A DNA stretch of 18,621 nt. Origin: Candidatus Scatomorpha merdipullorum (GTDB lineage Bacteria; Bacillota; Clostridia; Oscillospirales; Oscillospiraceae). The stretch lies in assembly GCA_018716795.1 (NCBI GenBank), contig DVJK01000069.1, positions 1 through 18,621 of the forward strand. The letters are read 5' to 3'. The notes under the pieces are model-generated. The model was given only the letters and a program-made list of their open reading frames with translations, ran no database searches and had not been told where the DNA came from. Below are positions 1 to 6,401 of this stretch, one piece after another (the stretch's first letter is position 1; each line of letters begins with the position of its first letter). The position numbers and the translations under genes are program-made.

Positions 1-1
1 C

Positions 2-331
2 CTCTACTACTTCATGGATCCCGAGAGCTATGAGCTCATCCCCATCGACGAGAGCCTGCTCGGCGACAGCTTCAAGTTCGTCACCGAGAACATGCCCTGC
101 GTCGTCATGAGCTACAAGGGCAAGGTCTTCGCCGTCGAGCCGCCCAACTTCGTTGAGCTGACCGTCACCCAGACCGATCCCGGCTTCGCCGGCAACACCG
201 CCACCAACGCCACCAAGCCCGCCACCGTCGAGACCGGCGCCACCGTCAAGGTGCCGCTGTTCATCAACGAGGGCGACAGGATAAAGATTGACACCCGCTC
301 CGGCGAGTATCTCGAGCGCGCCAAGGGCTAA
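2..331 (+). CDS. efp: Elongation factor P, C-terminal part (5' end outside window)
   Basis: This is the 3' part of the gene for EF-P, which binds the ribosome between the P and E sites and relieves stalling at polyproline stretches. The frame is open from base 2 and gives 109 residues, against about 185 for the whole protein, so the N-terminal KOW-like domain with the modified Lys/Arg tip is missing. The visible part covers the two C-terminal OB domains. It starts LYYFMDPESYE, typical of the central domain, and ends with the family signature GDRIKIDTRSGEYLERA. The ATG at 14 is internal (Met of YFMD), not the true start. The next gene follows after 25 bases, so the two are probably co-transcribed; efp followed by a CD1247-like gene is a common Clostridia arrangement (from memory). 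Confidence 0.95.
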   Translation, partial: LYYFMDPESYELIPIDESLLGDSFKFVTENMPCVVMSYKGKVFAVEPPNFVELTVTQTDPGFAGNTATNATKPATVETGATVKVPLFINEGDRIKIDTRSGEYLERAKG

Positions 332-356
332 ATTTTCCCACTGGAGGACTTATAAC

Positions 357-818
357 ATGAACACTTCCGAAAAGGTCGCTTACGTCAAGGGTCTGGCCGA
401 GGGCCTCGGCTATGACAACACCAGCAAGGAGGGCAAAATCCTCGCCGCCATCCTCGACATACTCGAGGACGTCGCCCACGACATTGAGGACCTCGAGGAA
501 AACGCCTGGGACCTCGGCGAGGCCATCGACCAGGTCAGCGACGACCTCGCGGAGATAGAGGACGTCGTCTACGACGAGGACTATGACGAGGACGAGGACT
601 TCGACGAGTGCGACGGCTGCTGCGGCTGCGACGGCGACGCCGGCGCCGGGGAGGAGCCCACGTTCTACGAAGTCACCTGCCCGGCCTGCAGCAACACCAT
701 CACCATCGACGAGGACGTCCTGGACCTCGGCTCCATAGAGTGCCCCAACTGCGGCGAGACGCTGGAGTTCGACGGCATCGAGGAGGACGAGGAGCCCGAG
801 GACGGCGACAGGGAATAA
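357..818 (+). CDS. CD1247-like acidic protein with C-terminal zinc ribbon
   Basis: A 153-residue protein of the CD1247 N-terminal-domain family known from Clostridia; its function is not established. The N-terminus (about residues 1-65) is helical, beginning MNTSEKVAYVKGLAEGLGYD. It is followed by a strongly acidic linker (about 66-100, mostly Asp/Glu) that carries a Cys cluster at 85, 88, 89 and 91. A zinc ribbon follows with paired CxxC motifs at C108/C111 and C129/C132, then another acidic tail. The ATG at 357 was chosen because GGAGG lies 9 bases upstream; the longer open frame from 288 overlaps efp in another frame and lacks a ribosome binding site. It ends with TAA, about 30 bases before a strong terminator. 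The zinc-binding role is inferred from the Cys pairs. Some databases have mislabelled relatives as transcription regulators, but I see no helix-turn-helix. Confidence 0.85.
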   Translation: MNTSEKVAYVKGLAEGLGYDNTSKEGKILAAILDILEDVAHDIEDLEENAWDLGEAIDQVSDDLAEIEDVVYDEDYDEDEDFDECDGCCGCDGDAGAGEEPTFYEVTCPACSNTITIDEDVLDLGSIECPNCGETLEFDGIEEDEEPEDGDRE

Positions 819-847
819 TAAAACGCAAAAACGGCGTGAATAAAGCG

Positions 848-886
848 AAAAAACGGCGTGACCTCGCGGTCACGCCGTTTTATTTT
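848..886. terminator. Bidirectional rho-independent terminator
   Basis: A perfect inverted repeat: arms AAAACGGCGTGACC (850-863) and GGTCACGCCGTTTT (868-881) around a TCGC loop, followed by ATTTTT on the plus strand and preceded by an A-run that becomes a U-run on the minus strand. It lies between the convergent CD1247-like gene (ends 818) and the kinase gene (ends 887), so it can serve both. The left arm is partly duplicated just upstream: AAAACGGCGTGAA recurs at about 827-840. Confidence 0.9.
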
Positions 887-1837
887 TCAAAAGTCCAGCC
901 TGTCGAGCCTGGGCAAAAGCTCGTTGAGACGCCTCTCGTACAAAGCCGCGCTGCGGCGGCCGGCTTCGCTCTCCGCGGCGTTCCGGCGCAGGCTTCGGCG
1001 CAGCATGCGCGCGTAGGCGAGCGCCATCGCCCGCTCCTCGACGGAGCGCACATACTCCTCGTCCCCGCTCCCGAGGTAGAGCCTGAGGGCCTTGCGCCAG
1101 AAGAGCTTCGACGTCTCGTAGGGCATCCTGAGGAAGGAGACCGCCTCCTCCGGGTTCTCCTCGCCGAAGCCCACGAAGCCCATGTACATATAGGCGAGCT
1201 CAAAGATGGGGTGGCCGGTGCTCAGCGTGTCCATGTCGAGGAGCAGCACCTCGTCGTTCTGCATGACGATGTTGTTGGTGTGGAAGTCGCCGTGTATCAT
1301 CGTGCCCGTGTCGGGGATGGCCTCGACCAGGGCGGCGAGCTTCGCGCCCAGCTCCGGCGCCAGGCGCTCGCGGCAGTAGCTGACGCAGTCGCGGCCGAAC
1401 TCCTTCATGTCCGGCATCTCTCCGGGCGCGACGTGCGTGGAGTGCATCTTCCTCATCAGCTCGACGTAGAGCCCGACGTATTTGTCTATATTCTCCGGCT
1501 CCGCGGCTATGAGCTTGGAGAAGCTGCGGGAGTTGAGGAGCTCGAAGACGGAGCCGTAGCTGCCGTTCACCCTGACGACGTCGTAGGGTATGGCCGTGGG
1601 TATGCCGAGGACAAAGGCCTTGCGGGCCAGCTCGCGCTCTCGCCGCACGTCGGGGAGGCTGTCTGGATTGCGGTAGACCTTGACCGCCGTGTCCTTGTCC
1701 AGGCGGTAGACGACGCCGTTCGCACCCTGCCCTATCGCCTCGCAGCCTTCGACGGAGACGCTTCGGTACGCGCGCTCCACGGGCAGCAGCTCGGTGAAGC
1801 CGGTGATGTCCAGTATCTCATAGACCGCCGCGGGCAC
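887..1837 (-). CDS. APH-fold kinase half of a split STAS-kinase protein
   Basis: Encodes an aminoglycoside-phosphotransferase-fold kinase; substrate unknown. Numbered from the GTG at 1837, it has a glycine-rich loop GQGANG (36-41), the ATP-binding Lys (K53 in AVKVYR), the Brenner motif HGDFHTNN (182-189) and the metal-binding DMD (201-203). These are all intact, so the kinase fold should be catalytically competent. The same frame continues upstream through PELRLAGV to a TAG codon and then into the STAS domain. In related Clostridia STAS and kinase are, from memory, one protein of about 390 residues (TIGR02172-like). The GTG start is only the first possible start after the stop and has no ribosome binding site at a normal distance, so independent translation is doubtful. 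It ends TGA, facing the shared terminator. Confidence 0.8.
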   Translation of the reverse strand: MPAAVYEILDITGFTELLPVERAYRSVSVEGCEAIGQGANGVVYRLDKDTAVKVYRNPDSLPDVRRERELARKAFVLGIPTAIPYDVVRVNGSYGSVFELLNSRSFSKLIAAEPENIDKYVGLYVELMRKMHSTHVAPGEMPDMKEFGRDCVSYCRERLAPELGAKLAALVEAIPDTGTMIHGDFHTNNIVMQNDEVLLLDMDTLSTGHPIFELAYMYMGFVGFGEENPEEAVSFLRMPYETSKLFWRKALRLYLGSGDEEYVRSVEERAMALAYARMLRRSLRRNAAESEAGRRSAALYERRLNELLPRLDRLDF

Positions 1838-1858
1838 GCCCGCAAGCCTGAGCTCCGG

Positions 1859-1861
1859 CTA
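1859..1861 (-). other. In-frame amber codon splitting the STAS-kinase gene
   Basis: Codon 67 of the frame that opens at 2059 is TAG. The reading frame is otherwise uninterrupted from 2059 to 887 (391 codons), with STAS sequence ending LRLRKA before it and PELRLAGVPAAVYE directly after it. A single C-to-T change from CAG (Gln) would explain it; relatives typically read RKAQPEL here, as I recall. Confidence 0.85.
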
Positions 1862-2059
1862 CGCTTTGCGCAGGCGCAGTATGACGCGAAGCCCCGCGCT
1901 GGATATGTACTCAAGCTCCTGCATGTCGAGCAGCATCACCTCGTGCGCGTTCGCCTCGCGCGCGGCGCCGAGCTCCGACTCCAGCTCCGGCGCGTTCGCC
2001 GAGTCTACGCGCCCGCTGAGATAGGCCGTGAGAGTTCCGTTATTGAGCGAGGTCTTCAT
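1859..2059 (-). CDS. STAS domain fragment (anti-sigma-factor antagonist-like)
   Basis: A 66-residue product, MKTSLNNGTLTAYLSGRVDSAN onward in pattern, with the STAS core VMLLDMQELEYISSAGL, where the Ser-Ser of ISSAG aligns with the phosphorylatable site of SpoIIAA-like antagonists. A full STAS domain is about 100 residues; the missing part (PELRLAGVPAAVYEILDITG...) lies in frame behind the TAG at 1859-1861. The ATG overlaps the stop of the HD gene in an ATGA, and GGGAGG is well placed before it, so it is translationally coupled to the HD gene. As it stands the product lacks its last strand and helix and probably folds poorly. Function of the intact family is unknown; a phosphorylation-dependent switch acting on the fused kinase is an inference. 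Confidence 0.75.
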   Translation of the reverse strand: MKTSLNNGTLTAYLSGRVDSANAPELESELGAAREANAHEVMLLDMQELEYISSAGLRVILRLRKA

Positions 2060-2646
2060 ATCCTGCCTCCCGATTCCGCGGCGTCGTCTTCGCCGAAGGT
2101 CTCGCGTATGAGCCGGTCGTATTCCCGCCAGGCGGCGGTGTCCGCATACGCATCCAGCGCGGAGGCGATGCTGCGGTAGTACCAGTGGTGCTGCTCCGGG
2201 TCGCGCTGAGAAAAGGCGAGCCAGAAATCCGCGCCGCGCTCCCTCGTGCCGCGATATATGCTGCGCATGTTCGAGAGCTTGTCGGCCAGGCAGACCGCGG
2301 CCTCGCCGGGGTCTTCGGAGCGGCGCATGCGCTCGACGGTGGCCTCCTTGCGCGCTCGCCAGGTCTGCGAGGGCGGAAGATGCCGCATCTTGTCCTCCGT
2401 GTCCGACATGACGAGCGCCGCGACGCGCTCGCCGAAGCGCTCCGCAAGCTCCTCGCGCGTGACGCCCGCGTCCTCCACCGTGTCGTGCAGCGCCGCGGCG
2501 GCCAGAGCCGCCTCCTCTCGCGTCAGCGTCGCCGCGATGCAGGCGGCCTCCATCGCGTGCAGCGCCGCCGGGGCGCCGTCTCCCTTCCTGCGCGCGCCGT
2601 CAAAGGCCCTCGCCGCAAAGCATATCGCCTCGCTCAGCAGCTCCAA
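2056..2646 (-). CDS. HD-domain phosphohydrolase, RelA/SpoT hydrolase-like
   Basis: A 196-residue HD protein without a synthetase domain. The metal-binding set of the RelA/SpoT hydrolase family is present: H30 (AALHAMEA), H54-D55 in ALHDTVEDAG with E58-D59, and D122 in LADKLSNMR. By family this suggests a small alarmone hydrolase (MESH1-like) acting on (p)ppGpp, but other nucleotides are possible. The first position is usually in a HPxxVA context; here it is ALHAMEAA, so the substrate pocket may differ. The start is TTG at 2646, behind the purine-rich GAGGAAGGGAAG; no ATG is available upstream in frame. It is the first gene of a two-cistron unit with the STAS-kinase gene (ATGA overlap), with its own promoter just upstream. 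Confidence 0.8.
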   Translation of the reverse strand: MELLSEAICFAARAFDGARRKGDGAPAALHAMEAACIAATLTREEAALAAAALHDTVEDAGVTREELAERFGERVAALVMSDTEDKMRHLPPSQTWRARKEATVERMRRSEDPGEAAVCLADKLSNMRSIYRGTRERGADFWLAFSQRDPEQHHWYYRSIASALDAYADTAAWREYDRLIRETFGEDDAAESGGRI

Positions 2647-2682
2647 GCCGCCACTTCCCTTCCTCTGAAAAATTACCCGCCC

Positions 2683-2712
2683 ATTTTACCACATCCGCTC
2701 CCGGCCTGTAAA
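2683..2712 (-). promoter_or_regulatory. Sigma-A-type promoter for the HD/STAS-kinase unit
   Basis: On the minus strand, TTTACA (2712-2707) and TAAAAT (2688-2683) are 18 bases apart; each differs from consensus at one position. Transcription would start near 2676, about 30 bases before the TTG start at 2646. Confidence 0.6.
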
Positions 2713-2778
2713 GAATTAACCTGCCCGCAGTGCGTCTCGGCTTTACGGAAATTTAACACGATATAATGTAATTTATAC

Positions 2779-2807
2779 TTGACATTTTGTCGCGCACGTG
2801 TTACGCT
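2779..2807 (+). promoter_or_regulatory. Promoter with candidate operator for membrane protein/XRE pair
   Basis: A perfect -35 TTGACA (2779-2784) is followed, 17 bases on, by a weak -10 TACGCT (2802-2807). An inverted repeat GACA-TTT-TGTC (2781-2791) overlaps the -35 box and could be the binding site of the XRE-type regulator encoded downstream; that link is an inference. The start codon lies about 25 bases beyond the predicted transcript start. Confidence 0.45.
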
Positions 2808-2837
2808 GTGACCACAAAGCCAAAGGAGGCGCGAGGT

Positions 2838-3281
2838 ATGAACAACAAATTCAGCGAGGCGAGGTATGACGAGCGGCAGACCGCCGTGCGCGGCCGAGCC
2901 TTCAAATGGGCCTACGGGACTCTGCTCACGGCGCTGGTCATATGCTCGGTTACGGACGGGATATGGAACTGGTGCGTGCCCTTCACGTGCTGCGCGATTG
3001 CGATTGCGGCGTCGCTCTATCCCTTCCTCTGGATCTGCGTCTTCGGCGAGGCCTACTGGTGGGCCGACGTCAGCCGCACGGGGCAGTACGTGACCATGGC
3101 CCTGCTGGGGCTCATGAATCTGGGCCTGGCGCTCGCCGACGCGGCGCGCGGCAATTTCATCGTGGACGGCGAGCTGCAGATGGGCGGCGCGAACCTCGCG
3201 CTCGGCAGCGCGTTCATATACCTTTTTGTCATTGCCATGGTGCAGCGCCGGAGACTCTCTCGGGACGGTGAGGACGAGTGA
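2838..3281 (+). CDS. Four-helix membrane protein paired with XRE regulator
   Basis: A 147-residue integral membrane protein of unknown function. A basic, cytoplasmic-looking start (residues 1-23) precedes hydrophobic segments at about 24-38, 46-70, 84-102 and 120-136, and the tail RRRLSRDGEDE is charged. There is no signal peptidase site. The ATG at 2838 was chosen because AAAGGAGG lies 8-9 bases upstream; the longer frame from 2787 starts within the promoter region. The stop overlaps the start of the XRE gene (GTGA), so the pair is translationally coupled. Small membrane proteins encoded with a YozG-like XRE regulator are widespread in Firmicutes; the regulator probably controls the pair, but the membrane protein's job is not known. 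Confidence 0.8.
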   Translation: MNNKFSEARYDERQTAVRGRAFKWAYGTLLTALVICSVTDGIWNWCVPFTCCAIAIAASLYPFLWICVFGEAYWWADVSRTGQYVTMALLGLMNLGLALADAARGNFIVDGELQMGGANLALGSAFIYLFVIAMVQRRRLSRDGEDE

Positions 3282-3478
3282 AGAACCTGCGCATGAAGGC
3301 CGCCCGCGCGGCGCTCGACCTCTCGCAGCAGCAGCTGGCCGACGCCGTCGGCGTCACGCGCCAGACCGTCAACGCCATAGAGCGCGGGGACTATAACCCC
3401 ACGATAAAGCTCTGCATCGCCATCTGCCGCGCGCTGGGCAAGACGCTTGACGAGCTCTTCTGGGAGGAGCGGGACTGA
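3278..3478 (+). CDS. XRE-family helix-turn-helix regulator (YozG-like)
   Basis: A 66-residue protein made almost only of a Cro/CI-type HTH. Signature elements are LDLSQQQLADAVGVTRQTVNAIERGDYNPT (about residues 14-42, here given as one pattern of helices 2 and 3), then ICRALGKTLDELFW. The start is GTG at 3278, inside the stop of the membrane-protein gene; family members begin MKNLR, which supports GTG over the internal ATG at 3293. It is likely an autoregulator of the pair. It ends only 4 bases before the stop of the convergent CoA ligase gene, with no terminator between. Confidence 0.88.
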   Translation: MKNLRMKAARAALDLSQQQLADAVGVTRQTVNAIERGDYNPTIKLCIAICRALGKTLDELFWEERD

Positions 3479-3482
3479 AGGC

Positions 3483-4688
3483 TCAGCCGAGCTGCCTCTT
3501 GCCCGGATAGCTGCCCCTGAAGTCCGCCGTGACCGGCGAGACGCCGGCGCGGACGCGCTCATCCGGGAACACCCGGCCCGCAAGCGCCTCCAGCTCTCCC
3601 GCTTCGCACTCGCCCACGGCCTCGATTGAGAGCTCTCCGCCGCCGCGGCGGGCGCGGTAGTCGACGAGGCCGGGCAGCCGGAAGAGCGCGGAGTCAAGCG
3701 CCTCCATGCCCCGGTCCGAAAGGCGGCTGACCGGCGCTATCCTCCGCGTCGCGCCGCCGCATTCGCAGGGCGGCAAAAAGCGCGTGAGGTCGCCGGTGCG
3801 ATAGCGTATAAGCGGCATGGCCTCCATATCCAGCGTCGTTATGACAAGCTCGCCGCGTTCGCCCTCGGGCAGGACGCGGCCCTTTTCGTCGACTATCTCG
3901 GCCAGTATGTGGTTTTCCCTCAGGTGCATCCCCTCGTGCGCGGCGCAGGTGACGGCCCCGCCCAGGCACATCTCGCGCGAGCCGTAGTGCGGGAAAAGCC
4001 GCGTGCCGAGCAGCGCCTCCAACTCCGCGCAGACGCCCTCGGGGCAGGCGTCGGCGGAGACGAGCGCGCGCTTTATGAAAAGCGGCCCGCCCCTCGCGCG
4101 CCGCCAGCGGAGCAGGCCCAGCAGGGGCACGGGCATGCCGATAAACGCCGCCGGCCTCTCCGCGTCCAGCAGCGCGTCCAGCCCGCCGAGCGTGCGGCCG
4201 ACGCCCGCGCGGACGGGCCTCGCGCCCAGGCGCTCAACCGCGCGGCATATCAGCTCGCCGAGGCCGTCCGGGCCGGAGAAGGGCATCGCAATCAGCACGG
4301 CCTCGCCGGGCGAGACCAGCTCGCTTATGCCCGCGGCGAAGAAGCCCACGGTGTGCTCCAGGTCGCGCGCGGTGTAAAATATCCGCTTGGCCGGGCCGGT
4401 CGTGCCGCTGGTCGCGCCGGAGATTATCCGCGCCACCCCGGCCTGCGAGCCCAGCAGCAGCCCCGGGGCGTTTTCCGCCAGCTCCTCCGCCGTCGTGAAG
4501 GGCAGGCCCTGCAGCTCCTTGAGCGAGCCGAGCCGCCCCGGCAGCTCCTTATAAAAGCCGCTCCTGGCCTTTTCCCGGGCCAGGAGTTCGTTTAATCTGC
4601 GCAATTGCAGCTCTTCAAGGCCCTTTCGCGTCAATTCCGATATGCCCTCGACGGAGCATATCCAGTCCTCCAGCGCCGTCCTCTTCAT
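3483..4688 (-). CDS. PaaK-like AMP-forming CoA ligase (DVU_1553 type)
   Basis: A 401-residue member of the adenylate-forming superfamily, closest in style to phenylacetate-CoA ligases but shorter than typical PaaK (about 430). The ATP-binding P-loop is SGATSGTTGPAK, the aromatic/acid motif is PHYGSREM, and the hinge-side motif is YRTGDL. A CECGG Cys pair follows YRTGDL, as in PaaK/CoF synthetase relatives. The N-terminus (EDWICSVEGISELTRKGLEELQ) and the context match the DVU_1553 family of AMP-dependent ligases. It would adenylate a carboxylate and pass it to CoA or another acceptor; the substrate is unknown. The ATG overlaps the stop of the radical SAM gene (ATGA), and it is the last gene of the minus-strand run. 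The family call rests on motifs and neighbours. Confidence 0.85.
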   Translation of the reverse strand: MKRTALEDWICSVEGISELTRKGLEELQLRRLNELLAREKARSGFYKELPGRLGSLKELQGLPFTTAEELAENAPGLLLGSQAGVARIISGATSGTTGPAKRIFYTARDLEHTVGFFAAGISELVSPGEAVLIAMPFSGPDGLGELICRAVERLGARPVRAGVGRTLGGLDALLDAERPAAFIGMPVPLLGLLRWRRARGGPLFIKRALVSADACPEGVCAELEALLGTRLFPHYGSREMCLGGAVTCAAHEGMHLRENHILAEIVDEKGRVLPEGERGELVITTLDMEAMPLIRYRTGDLTRFLPPCECGGATRRIAPVSRLSDRGMEALDSALFRLPGLVDYRARRGGGELSIEAVGECEAGELEALAGRVFPDERVRAGVSPVTADFRGSYPGKRQLG

Positions 4689-5986
4689 CGGCGGTAGAGC
4701 GCGCGGCCGTCGCGGGCGGTGAGGTTGTAGGCGCAGAAGGGCACCATGCCGCGCCCGGGGTCGGCCTCGCAGATATGGCAGCGGCGAAGCCGCTCGAGGT
4801 CGAGCGTGTCCGCGTCCTGGAAGACCATGCCCGAGACGGTGAAGACGCTCTCGGCGGCCTCGCGCAGAAAACGGTCGAAGCCGTCCTCGCCGGCATCCGG
4901 CGCGGCCTGCGCCCCCCAGCGGCCGGCGACGAAGTCGCGCGCGTCCGCGCTCCGGCAGCAGGACGCGCGCCGGCCCAGCGCGCGGAGCGAGCCGTCGGGG
5001 TTGACGCGCCAGCTCGCGTGGAAGGAGCAGTAGGGGCTCTCGGCCCCGCCGCCGGCGAAATCCGCGCGGCGCATAAGCCCCTCGGTCTGCGCCTCAATCT
5101 CGCGGAGCACGCGCGGTATCGTCAGCCGCCGCTCCGGCGCGGGCAGCGCGCAGCGGCCGAAGTAGCTTATGGGCTGGAAGTGGACGCCCCGGACGTGCGG
5201 CGCGTTTTCAAGCGCGAAGCGGAGTATCGCGCCTATCTCGTCCACGTTCACGCCCGGCGCGAGCGTCGGGACAAGCACGACCGGCAGGCCCGCGAGGGCG
5301 CAGTTTCGTATCGCGCGGCGCTTTATTTTCGCGAGCGCCCGGCCGCGAAGGGCGAGGTGCGTCTCGTCGCGCAGGCCGTCGAACTGCAAAAAGGCGCAGG
5401 AGACGCCGGCCCCGCGCAGCCGCGCGGCGAAGCCCTCCTCCTCCGCGAGGCGCAGGCCGTTCGTGTTGAGCTGGAAGAAGGTGAAGCCCCTCTCCCGGCC
5501 CAGGGCCACAATCTCCGGGAGGTCGCCGCGCAGCGTGGGCTCCCCGCCGGAGAGCTGGATGTTGAAGGGCCCGCCGCGCGCGGCGAGCATGTCGTACAGC
5601 GCGGCGAGCTCCTCCAGCGTCGGGCCGGCCTCCCCGCCGCCCGCCGAGGCGAAGCAGACGGGGCAGTTTAAATTGCAGCGCTTCGTGAGCTCGAGCAGCA
5701 CGCAGCAGCCCGCGCTCTCGTGCGCGGAGCAGAGCCCGCAGTCGTCGGGGCAGCCCTCGCGCGCGGGCACGGTCACCGGCGGGGCGTTGCCGCCGCCGGG
5801 CGCGGTGTTCCAGGCGAGGTATTCCTCAAGCGGGCCCTCCCAGATGAGGCAGGAGAATTCGCCGTGCTCCGGGCAGCGCTTGAGCAGGTAGACGCAGCCG
5901 TCCTCCCCGACCGCGCGCTCGGCCTCGAGGACGCGGAGACAGTGCGGGCATACGCTTTTTGTGCGCGAAAAGGCCTCAAATTTCAC
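4685..5986 (-). CDS. trsS: Radical SAM protein, TrsS type
   Basis: A 433-residue radical SAM enzyme. The cluster motif is C104-NLN-C108-PV-C111, followed by the SAM-binding motif QLSGGEPT. An N-terminal Cys-rich region (C13, C16, C31, C38, then C79, C83, C86, C94, C95) looks like zinc-ribbon or auxiliary-cluster ligands; more Cys occur late (CCRS, CHIC, PFC). The C-terminus GMVPFCAYNLTARDG is characteristic of the protein NCBI calls radical SAM (seleno)protein TrsS, as I recall. Here no in-frame UGA occurs, so this would be a Cys form. The start is GTG at 5986, overlapping the stop of the upstream gene as GTGA, with GGAGAGG before it. Reaction unknown; the context implies a role in maturing the molybdenum enzyme or a cofactor. 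Confidence 0.85.
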   Translation of the reverse strand: MKFEAFSRTKSVCPHCLRVLEAERAVGEDGCVYLLKRCPEHGEFSCLIWEGPLEEYLAWNTAPGGGNAPPVTVPAREGCPDDCGLCSAHESAGCCVLLELTKRCNLNCPVCFASAGGGEAGPTLEELAALYDMLAARGGPFNIQLSGGEPTLRGDLPEIVALGRERGFTFFQLNTNGLRLAEEEGFAARLRGAGVSCAFLQFDGLRDETHLALRGRALAKIKRRAIRNCALAGLPVVLVPTLAPGVNVDEIGAILRFALENAPHVRGVHFQPISYFGRCALPAPERRLTIPRVLREIEAQTEGLMRRADFAGGGAESPYCSFHASWRVNPDGSLRALGRRASCCRSADARDFVAGRWGAQAAPDAGEDGFDRFLREAAESVFTVSGMVFQDADTLDLERLRRCHICEADPGRGMVPFCAYNLTARDGRALYRR

Positions 5987-6390
5987 GCGAGGCCCCTCTC
6001 CTCAAGCAGCTCGACGCACTTTTCGTAGCTGTCCATGATGACGCCCGGGCAGATTGTCACCATGTTCTGCGGGTCGCCGCGCTCGATATTCTCGCAGTTC
6101 TCGCCGCCGTACTGCGCCGTGCGCGCGCGGAACCAGTCGTGGAACTCGCCTATCAGCTTTATCCTCTCGTCCGGCTCCAGCCCGCCGGCCAGCAGGCTCA
6201 GAAAGCAGACTCCGCCGCTGAGCGCGCCGCAGGGCCCGCCCGACCAGGCGAAGCCGCCGCAGAGGCCGCGCACGGCCTGCACCAGCTCCGGATTCTCCTT
6301 CCCCTCCGCGTCGAGGGCGAGCTGCACCATTATCTGCGCGCAGTACAAGCCCTCGCGGCTCAGCTCCATTATGCGGTCAAATGCGTCCAT
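5983..6390 (-). CDS. C_GCAxxG_C_C family redox/metal protein (DVU_1555 type)
   Basis: A 135-residue protein of the C_GCAxxG_C_C family, named for conserved Cys/Gly positions that are thought to bind a metal or cluster. Visible are an early Cys in LYCAQ, then GLCGGFAWSGGPCGALSGGVCFL, which should be read as the family's Cys-Gly block, and further Cys in GENCENIE, TICPG and YEKCVE. The ATG at 6390 was chosen because GGAGG is 7 bases upstream and the block starts MDAFDRIMELSREG, like relatives; the longer open frame to 6516 overlaps the methyltransferase. It is 11 bases downstream of the methyltransferase stop and overlaps the radical SAM start. Catalytic role not known. Confidence 0.85.
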   Translation of the reverse strand: MDAFDRIMELSREGLYCAQIMVQLALDAEGKENPELVQAVRGLCGGFAWSGGPCGALSGGVCFLSLLAGGLEPDERIKLIGEFHDWFRARTAQYGGENCENIERGDPQNMVTICPGVIMDSYEKCVELLEERGLA

Positions 6391-6401
6391 TTTTGCGCCT
6401 C

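Noticed and set aside
1859..1861. Genome-wide TAG recoding (amber read as Gln)
   Set aside because: TAG ends the methyltransferase gene (6402-6404) and the small redox gene (6996-6998) at natural positions, so TAG is an ordinary stop here.
608..2179. 523-codon plus-strand open frame over the HD/STAS/kinase genes
   Set aside because: Arg/His/Ala-rich low-complexity product, typical antisense shadow of GC-rich genes; the minus strand has clear domains.
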